Assembly: GCA_013289835.1 (NCBI GenBank)
Contig: JABCZG010000007.1
Span: forward strand, 124,001 to 188,000
Direction: 5' to 3'
DNA from: Acidobacteriota bacterium
GTDB taxonomy: Bacteria; Acidobacteriota; Terriglobia; Acidiferrales; UBA7541
DNA length: 64,000 nt
Below the pieces are notes generated by a model, which worked only from the letters and a program-made list of their open reading frames with translations, was not told the DNA's origin and made no database searches. A program made the translations under genes and the position numbers. Positions 1 to 8,041 of this stretch are shown one piece after another; within the stretch, counting starts at the first letter, position 1, and every line of letters starts with the position of its first letter.

Positions 1-2368
1 CGTAGGCGGTAACTCCGGCGAGCCCGATAGCCGCCAGGACCAAGCCGAACACGCCAATTCCGCCATACGTTTGGATGGAGAAACGCAAGTGGGACCGGCT
101 GCGATCCAGATATTCGCCGAGCGTCTGCATGTTGAAGATGTTCAAGGTAGGATCGATAAGAGCAATCTCGTTCCGAATCGCGGTCAGCGCATCCCGGCCT
201 GCATCCGACCGCACCATGATGGTAATCCCGCCGGCCGGGGGGCGCGCGAAATCACGCGAGGTTAACGGCAGATAAAGTATGGATTGGCTGAATCCCTGTA
301 CATCCTTCGTGTCGCGCACGACGCCGACCACTTGATAAGATTGCGTGTCGCCGCTGATGTGTTTACCGATGACATCGCCCTTTCCAAAAAATCCGCGTGC
401 GGCACTCTCATTCAGTACGGCAGGCAAGATTTTCGAGCCGTCCGCGTGGCTTCGTTGATCGGGCTCGACGAACTCCCGGCCAACCATCATCGGCTCGCTG
501 AGCGCGGCAAAATAGCCGGCGCCTACAGTTTCCTTGAGCACAGGCTGCTGTTTTCGTGAAGATCCCGGCGCGTCTTCCGCAGACAGTTGGGTGGGTTCCA
601 CTTCGCCTGTAAATGGCGGTTGGGCGGCCAGGGTGACGCTGCGCACCGGACCGGCGCTTCTGAGCCTTTCGGAAATCTTTTCGAACAGAGCTTCGGTTTT
701 TTCTGGCGCGTAGCCGTCACGCACGGGATCGAGCGACAACAGATACATCGCGTTTGGATCAAGCTTGGTTTCGATGCTGCTTGACTTGCTGATTCCTATG
801 ACCAGGAATCCTGTCATCAGCAGGAGCATGAGGGACGCCGCAACCTGGGCTACCATCAGCAAGTTGCGCAGACCAAATCGCCGGTAACCCGGCAATCGCA
901 GCATCGAGCCTTCTTTGAGCGCGGGGGTCAGGTCGGCTTTCGTTGTTTGCAGGGCGGGCAAGAGAGTGAATCCGATGCCGCACACAATCGCGAGGCCAAA
1001 CGCGAAGACGCCCGCGTGCCAATCGAGATAGAAATTGGATTCAATCGGCACGGTCATGGGCGGTGTGAAGTGAGAGTTCAGCACGCCGAGACCATAGGCG
1101 AGAACGAAACCTGCAATGCCGCCCAGCAGTGAAAGCAAGATGCCTTCGCTCATCATCTGCCGGACCAGCCGGAAACGACCGGCTCCCACTGCCAGGCGAA
1201 TGGCCAGCTCTTTCCGGCGATTCGCTCCGCGGGCCATGAGCATGTTTGCCAGGTTCATGCACGCAAGGGTGGTCACCAGACCCATCAGCGCGACGAAAAA
1301 TCCGATCAATGCAGGCTTCAATTTGCGCGGAATCGGAATGTTGGTGCCGGCAGAGAGCAAGATGATGCGTTTGCCCTTGTCAACGCGAGATGCCACAGTA
1401 GGATCCTGCTCGTCGAGGCGGCGTGTGATGGCGTCGAGACCCGCTTCCGCAGAGTCTATCGTGACGCCCGGCGCCAGACACATCAGTGCCAGGAACTCCT
1501 TGGCATTGCGTTGATGAAGAACGTCATTGGCAAGCTCCGGCGCAAGCGCAGCCGGGGATGTGATCGGCACAAACAATTCAGAGGGCTGGACGGCAAGGGC
1601 GCCGTTGAAATCCTTCGGCAAGATTCCGACGATAGTAGCGATTTGGCCATTCAGGTGGAGTACTTGCCCGAGGGCGTCGGGAGAGGAGTTGAGGCGATTG
1701 CGCCAGAAACGATCGCTGATCACCACAACTGGCGTGTCACCGGGCTTGTCAACCGCCTCGCTGAACACGCGACCGCGCTGGGCTTGAATGCCGAGCACGG
1801 AAAAATAATCGGCCGAGACAAGCTGGCCAAAGACGCGCTCTGGTTTGGCATTCAAAGCGCCTTGAAAAGTGACATTGAACGGTATGCCGGTCTCGAAGGC
1901 AGCCACGCCGGTGAACAAACTCTTCTGCTCGCGAAACTGTTCGACGTAGTAGTACGAGACAGGGGAGAGCTCTTCTTCCTCCTCCGACTGTTGCAGCATC
2001 ACCAAATTCTTGGCATTCGCCGCGCCCGGCAGCTCCCGAAACAGCATCTCCCATTTTGAGCTGTAGATGTTGGTGGTCAGCCCGATACTGAGACCCATCG
2101 AGAGGATGCCGACCAGGGCGAAGCCGGGCGACTTGATGAGAGCTCGAAGCGCGTAGCGCATATCGCCGCGCATTTCGCTGAGGTATTCGATGGGCACGCG
2201 AATGGCGATGTCCGCGATGAGGCGGATCAGCCCGGCGGCTCCGTGCCGTTTGGCGATGTCGTCCACGACGTCCTCCCCGAGTTGCATGACGTCTGTGCCA
2301 TAGGCCACTTTGAATTCGTGGGGAAACGCTTGCGCCAGCCGCCGGTAGATCCGCCATGCGAAGTTCAT
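1..2368 (-). CDS. ADOP-type ABC transporter permease (MacB/FtsX-like), 3' end cut by window edge
   Basis: This is a large membrane permease of the MacB/FtsX superfamily, in the acidobacterial duplicated-orphan (ADOP) arrangement. The frame is open from the ATG at 2368 to position 1, giving at least 789 residues. I checked it by codon-by-codon reading and found no frameshift. About 75 N-terminal residues precede the first FtsX-like hydrophobic helix (FALVGILSMGL). A periplasmic MacB-like domain follows, then a central three-helix FtsX block near residues 350-480, and a second membrane/periplasmic copy that runs off the edge. No ATPase domain is present, so it would need a partner ATPase or act as an orphan permease. 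Its ATG overlaps the PadR stop (ATGA), so translation is coupled. The substrate is unknown. Confidence 0.9.
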   Translation of the reverse strand, partial: MNFAWRIYRRLAQAFPHEFKVAYGTDVMQLGEDVVDDIAKRHGAAGLIRLIADIAIRVPIEYLSEMRGDMRYALRALIKSPGFALVGILSMGLSIGLTTNIYSSKWEMLFRELPGAANAKNLVMLQQSEEEEELSPVSYYYVEQFREQKSLFTGVAAFETGIPFNVTFQGALNAKPERVFGQLVSADYFSVLGIQAQRGRVFSEAVDKPGDTPVVVISDRFWRNRLNSSPDALGQVLHLNGQIATIVGILPKDFNGALAVQPSELFVPITSPAALAPELANDVLHQRNAKEFLALMCLAPGVTIDSAEAGLDAITRRLDEQDPTVASRVDKGKRIILLSAGTNIPIPRKLKPALIGFFVALMGLVTTLACMNLANMLMARGANRRKELAIRLAVGAGRFRLVRQMMSEGILLSLLGGIAGFVLAYGLGVLNSHFTPPMTVPIESNFYLDWHAGVFAFGLAIVCGIGFTLLPALQTTKADLTPALKEGSMLRLPGYRRFGLRNLLMVAQVAASLMLLLMTGFLVIGISKSSSIETKLDPNAMYLLSLDPVRDGYAPEKTEALFEKISERLRSAGPVRSVTLAAQPPFTGEVEPTQLSAEDAPGSSRKQQPVLKETVGAGYFAALSEPMMVGREFVEPDQRSHADGSKILPAVLNESAARGFFGKGDVIGKHISGDTQSYQVVGVVRDTKDVQGFSQSILYLPLTSRDFARPPAGGITIMVRSDAGRDALTAIRNEIALIDPTLNIFNMQTLGEYLDRSRSHLRFSIQTYGGIGVFGLVLAAIGLAGVTAY

Positions 2369-2718
2369 TCGGTCACCATTCCTTGTTTCATACGAATCGT
2401 GCGAACCAATTCCTGGAGGCGATCACATTCGGCGCCGAGTACGCGCCTGCCGAGAGGCGTCAGCCGGTAGTAGCGGCGTCGCGCGTCGTCGAATTCCGGC
2501 GCGGGGCGTTCGTCGGATTCCTCGATCAGTTCTGCTTCGATGAGGCGCTTGATCGAGCCATATAAAGTTGCCGGCCACAAGCGCACCTTTCCGGTGGTGC
2601 GATTCAGGACTTCCTGCATGATTCCGTAGCCGTGCTGCTCTCCACCTGCAAGTGAGAGGAGGACTTGGAACCACTGGGATTTAAGTGGAAGGAACTTCTG
2701 AGGATTGGTCTCAGTCAT
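2365..2718 (-). CDS. PadR family transcriptional regulator
   Basis: This 117-residue winged-helix repressor is of the PadR type. The N-terminal HTH (roughly residues 15-80) has the family hallmarks: a hydrophobic LLSLAGGEQHGYGI stretch, then LWPATLYGSIKRL in the recognition-helix region, then ESDERP and the wing sequence RRYYRLTPLGRR. It ends with a short dimerisation helix (VLGAECDRLQELVRTIR). PadR proteins usually repress their own gene and the adjacent transporter. Here the stop codon overlaps the start of the ADOP permease by four bases, and two identical 10-bp repeats overlie the promoter. Both fit autoregulation of a two-gene operon. The inducing ligand cannot be inferred. Confidence 0.93.
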   Translation of the reverse strand: MTETNPQKFLPLKSQWFQVLLSLAGGEQHGYGIMQEVLNRTTGKVRLWPATLYGSIKRLIEAELIEESDERPAPEFDDARRRYYRLTPLGRRVLGAECDRLQELVRTIRMKQGMVTE

Positions 2719-2722
2719 GTGA

Positions 2723-2755
2723 ATATCTATATCATTCGATATCTATATTTGTCAA
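2723..2755 (-). promoter_or_regulatory. PadR promoter with two direct operator-like repeats; probably leaderless
   Basis: On the minus strand a perfect -35 box, TTGACA (2755-2750), is followed after 18 bp by TATAGA (2731-2726). Only 7 bases then separate it from the ATG at 2718, leaving no room for a Shine-Dalgarno sequence, so the transcript should be leaderless or nearly so. Two copies of ATATCTATAT (plus strand 2723-2732 and 2739-2748) lie 16 bp apart. One covers the -10 box and the other lies in the spacer. AT-rich repeats at this position are typical of PadR operators. The assignment to PadR is an inference. Confidence 0.6.
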
Positions 2756-2852
2756 GAGGGGTCGGTGCTGGCATGGAATTCGGGTTAAAGCGCGAGTTAA
2801 ATGGCCTGCATCCGGGCTTGCCATCGGTCGCGGTACTTGGCAGACTCGGCGC

Positions 2853-3965
2853 GTGATCATTGGATTGTTTCCTGAGCTGGATGCGCCGGGCGGGGTGCAG
2901 CGCGCTGGGCGGCACCTAGCTGCGGTACTGACGGAATTTGCGGCGAGCCGAGGCATGGATTGCCGCTTGATTAGCCTAAATGATTCGCAGGAATTGCACC
3001 GGATGAGCGTGGGGGGGCGTGAGTTTGTGTTCACCGGGTGCGACAGCGGGAAGGGACGATTTACGGCGACGGCGCTGCGGGCGGCGCGGCGAAAAGCGAA
3101 GTTGGTGCTGGCGGGACACCCGAATCTGGGGCCGGTGGTGCAAGCAATGCGGCTGGCGGCGCCGCGGTTGAAGAGCATCATTTGCACGCACGGAATCGAG
3201 GTGTGGGAGCCGATGTCCGGCTTGCGGCGGCGTGCACTGCGCCATGCCAATCTGGTGCTGGCGCCTAGCCGGGATACGGCAGATCACGTGGCTTCGGAAC
3301 AGCAGGTGGCGCGGGAGCATATTCGCGTGCTGCCGTGGGCGCTGGATCCGCAATTCGAGGCGCTGCTGGCGGCGGGTTCGCAACTGACGCCGCCGCGGGA
3401 TTTTCCCGCAGGGCGCGTCATTCTGACGGTGGGGCGCTGGCGGGCCATGGAACGCTATAAAGGAATGGACACGCTGATCACAGCGCTGCCGCGGCTGCTG
3501 ACGAAGTGGCCTGAAGTGCAGCTCGCGCTGGCGGGATCTGGAGACGACCGCGCGTGGCTTGAAGAACTCGCGGAGCAGAGCGGCGTCAACCGGCACGTGC
3601 ATTTTCTGAGTAATCTTAGTTCGACGGAACTTGCGGCCTGCTATGCGGCTTGCGAGATTTTCGCGTTGCCCAGCAGCGGGGAAGGATTCGGGCTGGTCTA
3701 TCTGGAAGCGATGGCGCGCGGAAAACCGGTGATCGGCGGGGCGCATGGAGGCGCGCCGGAAATTATTGAGGACGGCGTGACGGGCTACGTGGTGCCGCAT
3801 GGAGACGCGGTGCACCTGGCGACGTGTATTGAGACGCTGCTGGCGGACCCTGTGCATGCAAGAGAGATGGGCATGCGTGGGAAGCAGCGGGCGGAAAACG
3901 AATTTCGCTTCAACGTGTTCGCAAAATCCTTGAAAAAAATCCTTCGCGACCAATGCGAATCCTGA
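2853..3965 (+). CDS. glycosyltransferase family 4 (GT-B fold)
   Basis: This is a predicted cytoplasmic or membrane-associated glycosyltransferase of 370 residues, acting in glycan assembly. The N-terminal domain opens with VIIGLFPELDAPGGVQRAGRH, containing the GGVQR loop usual in GT4 enzymes. The C-terminal Rossmann domain has VILTVGRW, the KGMDTLITAL helix and the nucleotide-sugar signature FALPSSGEGFGLVYLEAMA, in which EGFGLVYLE carries the EX7E-type acidic residues. I chose the GTG at 2853 because the protein then begins at the first beta strand. An upstream ATG at 2685 would add 56 residues that do not resemble the family and would overlap the PadR promoter. It overlaps the next glycosyltransferase by 13 bases and is the first gene of the polysaccharide locus. 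Donor and acceptor are unknown. Confidence 0.9.
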   Translation: MIIGLFPELDAPGGVQRAGRHLAAVLTEFAASRGMDCRLISLNDSQELHRMSVGGREFVFTGCDSGKGRFTATALRAARRKAKLVLAGHPNLGPVVQAMRLAAPRLKSIICTHGIEVWEPMSGLRRRALRHANLVLAPSRDTADHVASEQQVAREHIRVLPWALDPQFEALLAAGSQLTPPRDFPAGRVILTVGRWRAMERYKGMDTLITALPRLLTKWPEVQLALAGSGDDRAWLEELAEQSGVNRHVHFLSNLSSTELAACYAACEIFALPSSGEGFGLVYLEAMARGKPVIGGAHGGAPEIIEDGVTGYVVPHGDAVHLATCIETLLADPVHAREMGMRGKQRAENEFRFNVFAKSLKKILRDQCES

Positions 3966-5182
3966 ACGTCACGGAAACGTACGCACCTTTTCTGGAGTAC
4001 GGCGGGCCGCCGGTGAAGGTGCGCGCGCTGTCGGAGGGCCTGGCGCGGCGCGGGCATACGGTGACGGTGCTGACGGCGGACTGGGGCCTTGAGAAACGGC
4101 TGCAAGCGCAAGAGGGGAAAGTGACGGGAGAGCGGTCTCCGTTTGGATGGCGGCGGGAAGAGAATGGCGTGCAGGCGATTTATCTTCCGACGTGGCTGCG
4201 ATACCGGGCGATCAGCTGGAATCCGGCGGTCAAACGATATTGCCGAGTCCGGCTGAAGGATTTCGACGTGGTGCATATTTTTGGCATGTACGATCTGCTG
4301 GGTCCGGCGGTGGGAGCTGCTTGCCGCAACCGGGGGCTGCCGCACGCGATTGAGCCCATCGGGATGTTTGTGCCAATCGTGCGAAACCTGTGGCTGAAAC
4401 GGATGTATCATTTGGCTTGTGGGCAGCGGCTGCTCCAGGGAGCAGGCGCCGTGATCGGCACTTCCGATCAGGAAGTCGAGGAGCTGGCAGCAGGCGGAAT
4501 TTCTCGCGAGAGAATCGTACTGCGGCGGAATGGTGTGGAAGTGCCCTCGCGGTGGCCGGAACGTGGAGCATTCCGCAAGGCGCAGAGAATTTCGCCGGAC
4601 GAGAAGGTCGTGCTATTTCTGGGACGGCTGTCGTCGAAGAAGAGTCCCGATTTGTTGTTGCGTGCGTGCGCGGAACTTTCGCACGCTTCCGAGGGAATAT
4701 CGTTGACGCTTGTCTTCGCGGGGCCGGATGAGAGCGGGATGAAATCGCAGTTGGAGCAAATGGCGGAGGAGCTCGGCGTTGGTTCGAAGGTTCGGTTCAC
4801 CGGGCCGATTTTCGAGCAGGCCAAATGGGCGGCGTACCGGGATGCGGACGTGTTCGTGCTGCCGTCGCAGAACGAAAATTTTGGAAATACGGCGGCGGAA
4901 GCAGTGGCGGCGGGAACTCCCGTGATTGTGACGGAGCACTGCGGAATCGCTCCCTTGCTGGCGGATGAGGCCGGATTGGTGGTGCCGCATGATGCAGCAG
5001 CGATTCGGGATGCCCTGCGGCGCATTTTGAGTGAAGCAGAGGTTCGCGAGCGGCTTTCGGCGGGATGCGCTACGGTAACGCTGCGGCTGGGATGGGATGA
5101 GCCCGTGCGCGAGATGGAAACACTTTACACAAGGCTTGCTTCGCAGCAGGCGAAGAACGTAGAGTCTCATCGAGTGGAGTAG
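3953..5182 (+). CDS. glycosyltransferase family 4 (GT-B fold)
   Basis: This is a second GT4-type glycosyltransferase, 409 residues. It starts with MRILNVTETYAPFLEYGGPPVKV, whose GGPP loop follows the first beta strand and is typical of exopolysaccharide transferases. The C-terminal domain contains VLFLGRLSSKKSPDLLL, a DVFVLPSQNENFGNTAAEAVA signature and PVIVTEHCG. The ENFGNTAAE segment supplies the two glutamates of the EX7E motif. It overlaps the upstream transferase by 13 bases and is followed after 4 bases by the transglutaminase-like gene, so the three are almost certainly cotranscribed. The sugar donor and linkage are not predictable by eye. Confidence 0.92.
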   Translation: MRILNVTETYAPFLEYGGPPVKVRALSEGLARRGHTVTVLTADWGLEKRLQAQEGKVTGERSPFGWRREENGVQAIYLPTWLRYRAISWNPAVKRYCRVRLKDFDVVHIFGMYDLLGPAVGAACRNRGLPHAIEPIGMFVPIVRNLWLKRMYHLACGQRLLQGAGAVIGTSDQEVEELAAGGISRERIVLRRNGVEVPSRWPERGAFRKAQRISPDEKVVLFLGRLSSKKSPDLLLRACAELSHASEGISLTLVFAGPDESGMKSQLEQMAEELGVGSKVRFTGPIFEQAKWAAYRDADVFVLPSQNENFGNTAAEAVAAGTPVIVTEHCGIAPLLADEAGLVVPHDAAAIRDALRRILSEAEVRERLSAGCATVTLRLGWDEPVREMETLYTRLASQQAKNVESHRVE

Positions 5183-5186
5183 CATT

Positions 5187-6047
5187 TTGCCGACGCGCCG
5201 ACATCGGATATTTCGGGCCACGTGGTGGAGCGTAAATTTGCTCCTGGCCGCGGCGGTCATTTCGCTGGCGTATACCGGCGGATGGGAGTACTCCGTGCGG
5301 CGGTATCTGGACGGGTTTTCGGACGCGATTGTGCCGAATTTCCTCCCGGCGGAAGAAAAGGTCACAGCCATTTTGAACTGGATGCGCGTGGAGCCTTCGC
5401 GCGGCATAGCAGCGGACCCGGATGCACTGGCGCATCGCGATCCGCAGATGACGCTGAACTATCAGCAGTTGCTGAACGTGTGTGGAACGGCGACGAATGC
5501 GTTCCTGAATCTGGCGCGAAGCTCGGACCTGCAGGTGCGGCGTTTGCTGCTGTTGTCTCCCGACCGCAATACGAAACATGTGGTGGCGGAGGTTTTGATG
5601 AGCGACCGGTGGGTGATCGTGGATCCCACGTACCGCGTCATCATGCACGATGCAAAAGGACACTATCTGACGCGCAAAGAGCTGCAAAATCCGGCGGTCT
5701 TTGCGGAAGCGGCTGCGGCCATTCCAAACTATCCGCACGAGTATACCTACGAACATTTTGCCCATGTACGGGTGGCGCGGCTGCCGCTAGATGGATTGCA
5801 TCTTCGCAAAGTACTGGACACCGTCTATCCTGGGTGGGATGAGAGCGTTGATTGGAGCCTGCTGCTGGAGCGCGAGTCGTTCTTTTACCTGGTGATTTCC
5901 GCGATAGCGGCTATGTTCTTCTTGTTGATGCGCGCGATGCTGGCCTGGTATGCGGACAGCCGGCTGAGAATTCCTCGGTTCCATTTGCGCGAGCACGCGG
6001 TGCGCGCGGGTACCGCCTTCTTTTCCACTCCGGAGATCAAACAATAG
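5187..6047 (+). CDS. membrane-anchored transglutaminase-like protein
   Basis: This is a 286-residue protein with a transglutaminase-like (papain-fold) core between two membrane segments. Hydrophobic helices occur near residues 14-32 (SVNLLLAAAVISLAYTGG) and near 235-260 (FFYLVISAIAAMFFLLM). A Cys-His-Asp triad is visible in order: NVCGTATNAF (near residue 95), TKHVVAEV (near 131) and WVIVDPTY (near 143). Family members act as thiol peptidases, amidases or crosslinkers, and their substrate cannot be read from sequence. The chosen start is TTG at 5187, four bases after the preceding stop, and it begins just before the first membrane helix. It lies one base upstream of the asparagine synthase gene, which suggests coupled expression and a role in modifying the exported glycan or an associated protein. 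Confidence 0.75.
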   Translation: MPTRRHRIFRATWWSVNLLLAAAVISLAYTGGWEYSVRRYLDGFSDAIVPNFLPAEEKVTAILNWMRVEPSRGIAADPDALAHRDPQMTLNYQQLLNVCGTATNAFLNLARSSDLQVRRLLLLSPDRNTKHVVAEVLMSDRWVIVDPTYRVIMHDAKGHYLTRKELQNPAVFAEAAAAIPNYPHEYTYEHFAHVRVARLPLDGLHLRKVLDTVYPGWDESVDWSLLLERESFFYLVISAIAAMFFLLMRAMLAWYADSRLRIPRFHLREHAVRAGTAFFSTPEIKQ

Positions 6048-6048
6048 C

Positions 6049-8007
6049 GTGTGCGGGATATGCGGCGTCGCCTTTGCCTCGCGAAACGCCGAGGCGGAGT
6101 CGCGTGTGCGCGCGATGGCGGCGGCGATGCGGCACCGCGGACCGGACGAGGAAGGATTTCTTGTTGGAGAGGCGCGAGCGCCGGGACTGGCGCTGGGAAT
6201 TCGGCGACTGAGCATTATTGATCTTCCCGGGGGGCACCAGCCGATCTGGAATGAGACGCGCGACGTCGCGGTGATTTTCAACGGCGAACTGTATAACTAC
6301 CGGGAATTGCGGGAGCAGCTCTCGCTTTGCGGGCACCGGTTCGCAACGCAATCGGATACGGAGATTCTCGTTCATGCGTGGGAAGAGTGGGGCGAGGATG
6401 CGTTGAACGAGTTGCGCGGGATGTTTGCGTTCGCGCTGCTGGATCTTCGCGAGCGCTATGCGACGGCGCCGATTCTTTTTTTGGCGCGGGACCCGCTGGG
6501 GATCAAGCCGTTGTATTACACGCAAACGCCGGATGGCTTTGCGTTTGCGTCGGAGGTGCGGGTACTTCTCGCGTCGGGGTTGGCGGCGAAGCGGCTGTCG
6601 CAGGATGCGCTCACGGCGTATCTTTTGTTTGGCGGCGTTTCGGAGCCGGTGACGCTGCTGGAGGGAGTGTTTTCGCTGCCGCCGGGGCACCGGATGCTGC
6701 TCTACGTGCCGGACCGGAGGCGCACGCCGCGGGCGCGGCCGTGGTGGGATCCGTCGCAGTCACCGGCGGCGCGGGACACGCGCAAGCCACGCGATCTAGC
6801 TTCCGCGGCGAAGGGCCTGCGGCCTTTGCTGGAAGATGCGGTGCGGGCGCATCTGATTGCGGACGTGCCGGTGGGATTATTTCTTTCGAGCGGATTGGAT
6901 TCGGGCGCGATTGCGGCGCTGGCATCGCGGGCGCAGGCGGGGATCAAGAGCTTTACGCTGACGTTTCCTGGAACGGCGTTTGATGAAGGGGAGCTGGCGC
7001 GCGCCGTTGCCAAACGCTGCAAGACTACCCACACCGAAGTTCCGCTGGACGGCAGCGCGATTCTGGCGCGATTGGATGAAGCGCTGGCGGCGCTGGATCA
7101 GCCGACGATGGACGGTATCAATACTTATTTTGTTTCGTGGGCGGCGAAGGAAGTGGGATTGAAGGTGGCGCTGTCGGGAATCGGGGGGGATGAACTTTTC
7201 GCGGGATACCAGACGTTTGCGGACACGCCGCGGCTTGCAAAACTGATACGGCTGGCGTGGTTCATGCCCTCAGTGCTGCGGCGGGTGGTCGCGCCGCTGG
7301 TGGCTGGGCTCAGCGCAGGACGGAGTTCGCCGGATGCTCCGCGAAAGACGGCGGCGGCGTGGATGCAGCCGGATACGCTGCCGCATGCTTACTATTTTGC
7401 GCGGACGCTGTTTCCGCCGGGGCAACTGGAGCGGATCATCGAGCCGCGTTTTCGACCGAGCACGATCAACGCAGACGGTGTGACTCTCGAGCCGACGTGG
7501 CTGGGCTGGCTGGGGCGAACAGCGGACGAAGCGCGGAAGATGGAGCCAGCGGCCGGAATATCCTGGATGGAAATGCGCACTTATATGGCGAGCACGCTAT
7601 TGCGGGACACGGATTCGGTGAGCATGGCGCAATCGCTGGAAGTGCGAGTGCCGCTGCTGGATACGCCGCTGGTGGAATTTGTGGGCGCGCTGCCGGACGC
7701 GGCACGGCGGCGGGAAGGCGTGCAAAAAGCATTGTTGGTGGAGGCACTGGGTGATTTGCTGCCGCCGGAGATTTTGGCGCAGCGGAAACGGACGTTTACG
7801 CTGCCGTGGGAAGAATGGCTGCGAGGGCCGTTGCGAGCGCGGCTGGAAGCAAACTTTGCTGATCCGTCTCCAATACTCGCGGCGTATCTTCGGCCGGGCG
7901 GCGTTCGAACGGTGTGGACGGATTTTCTTGCTGGAAAAACGACGTGGTCCCGCCCGTGGTCGCTTTATGTATTGAACGAATGGTGCCGCCGCTGCCTCGC
8001 CGCATAA
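6049..8007 (+). CDS. asnB: asparagine synthase (glutamine-hydrolysing), class B amidotransferase
   Basis: This two-domain cytoplasmic enzyme of 652 residues moves the amide nitrogen of glutamine to an ATP-activated carboxylate. The N-terminal glutaminase starts at the nucleophile (MCGICG; Cys2 becomes residue 1) and shows RHRGPDEEG, GGHQPIWNE and IFNGELYNY. The synthase domain has the PP-loop variant LFLSSGLDSGAIAAL near residue 285 and SGIGGDELFAGY near 380. The start is GTG at 6049, required to place the catalytic Cys next to Met. In polysaccharide loci this family often amidates a sugar carboxylate or serves exosortase-linked glycan clusters rather than making free asparagine. The adjacent transglutaminase-like and carbamoyltransferase genes favour such a role, but this is inferred. 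Confidence 0.93.
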   Translation: MCGICGVAFASRNAEAESRVRAMAAAMRHRGPDEEGFLVGEARAPGLALGIRRLSIIDLPGGHQPIWNETRDVAVIFNGELYNYRELREQLSLCGHRFATQSDTEILVHAWEEWGEDALNELRGMFAFALLDLRERYATAPILFLARDPLGIKPLYYTQTPDGFAFASEVRVLLASGLAAKRLSQDALTAYLLFGGVSEPVTLLEGVFSLPPGHRMLLYVPDRRRTPRARPWWDPSQSPAARDTRKPRDLASAAKGLRPLLEDAVRAHLIADVPVGLFLSSGLDSGAIAALASRAQAGIKSFTLTFPGTAFDEGELARAVAKRCKTTHTEVPLDGSAILARLDEALAALDQPTMDGINTYFVSWAAKEVGLKVALSGIGGDELFAGYQTFADTPRLAKLIRLAWFMPSVLRRVVAPLVAGLSAGRSSPDAPRKTAAAWMQPDTLPHAYYFARTLFPPGQLERIIEPRFRPSTINADGVTLEPTWLGWLGRTADEARKMEPAAGISWMEMRTYMASTLLRDTDSVSMAQSLEVRVPLLDTPLVEFVGALPDAARRREGVQKALLVEALGDLLPPEILAQRKRTFTLPWEEWLRGPLRARLEANFADPSPILAAYLRPGGVRTVWTDFLAGKTTWSRPWSLYVLNEWCRRCLAA

Positions 8008-8041
8008 TGCGCTGCGCTGAGGTACACTGGCGAATTGCGCC

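Noticed and set aside
1..2368. Possible frameshifted or broken ADOP permease, because only short separate frames are apparent there at first sight
   Set aside because: Codon-by-codon reading from the ATG at 2368 shows one continuous frame to the window edge with the expected MacB/FtsX features.
2685..2852. Longer start for the first glycosyltransferase at the ATG at 2685
   Set aside because: The extra 56 residues do not resemble the family and would run through the PadR promoter and into the PadR gene. The GTG at 2853 begins at the first beta strand.
2976..3953. A 325-codon minus-strand frame opposite the first glycosyltransferase
   Set aside because: The product is His/Arg-rich without conserved motifs, whereas the plus strand has a clear GT4 donor-binding site.
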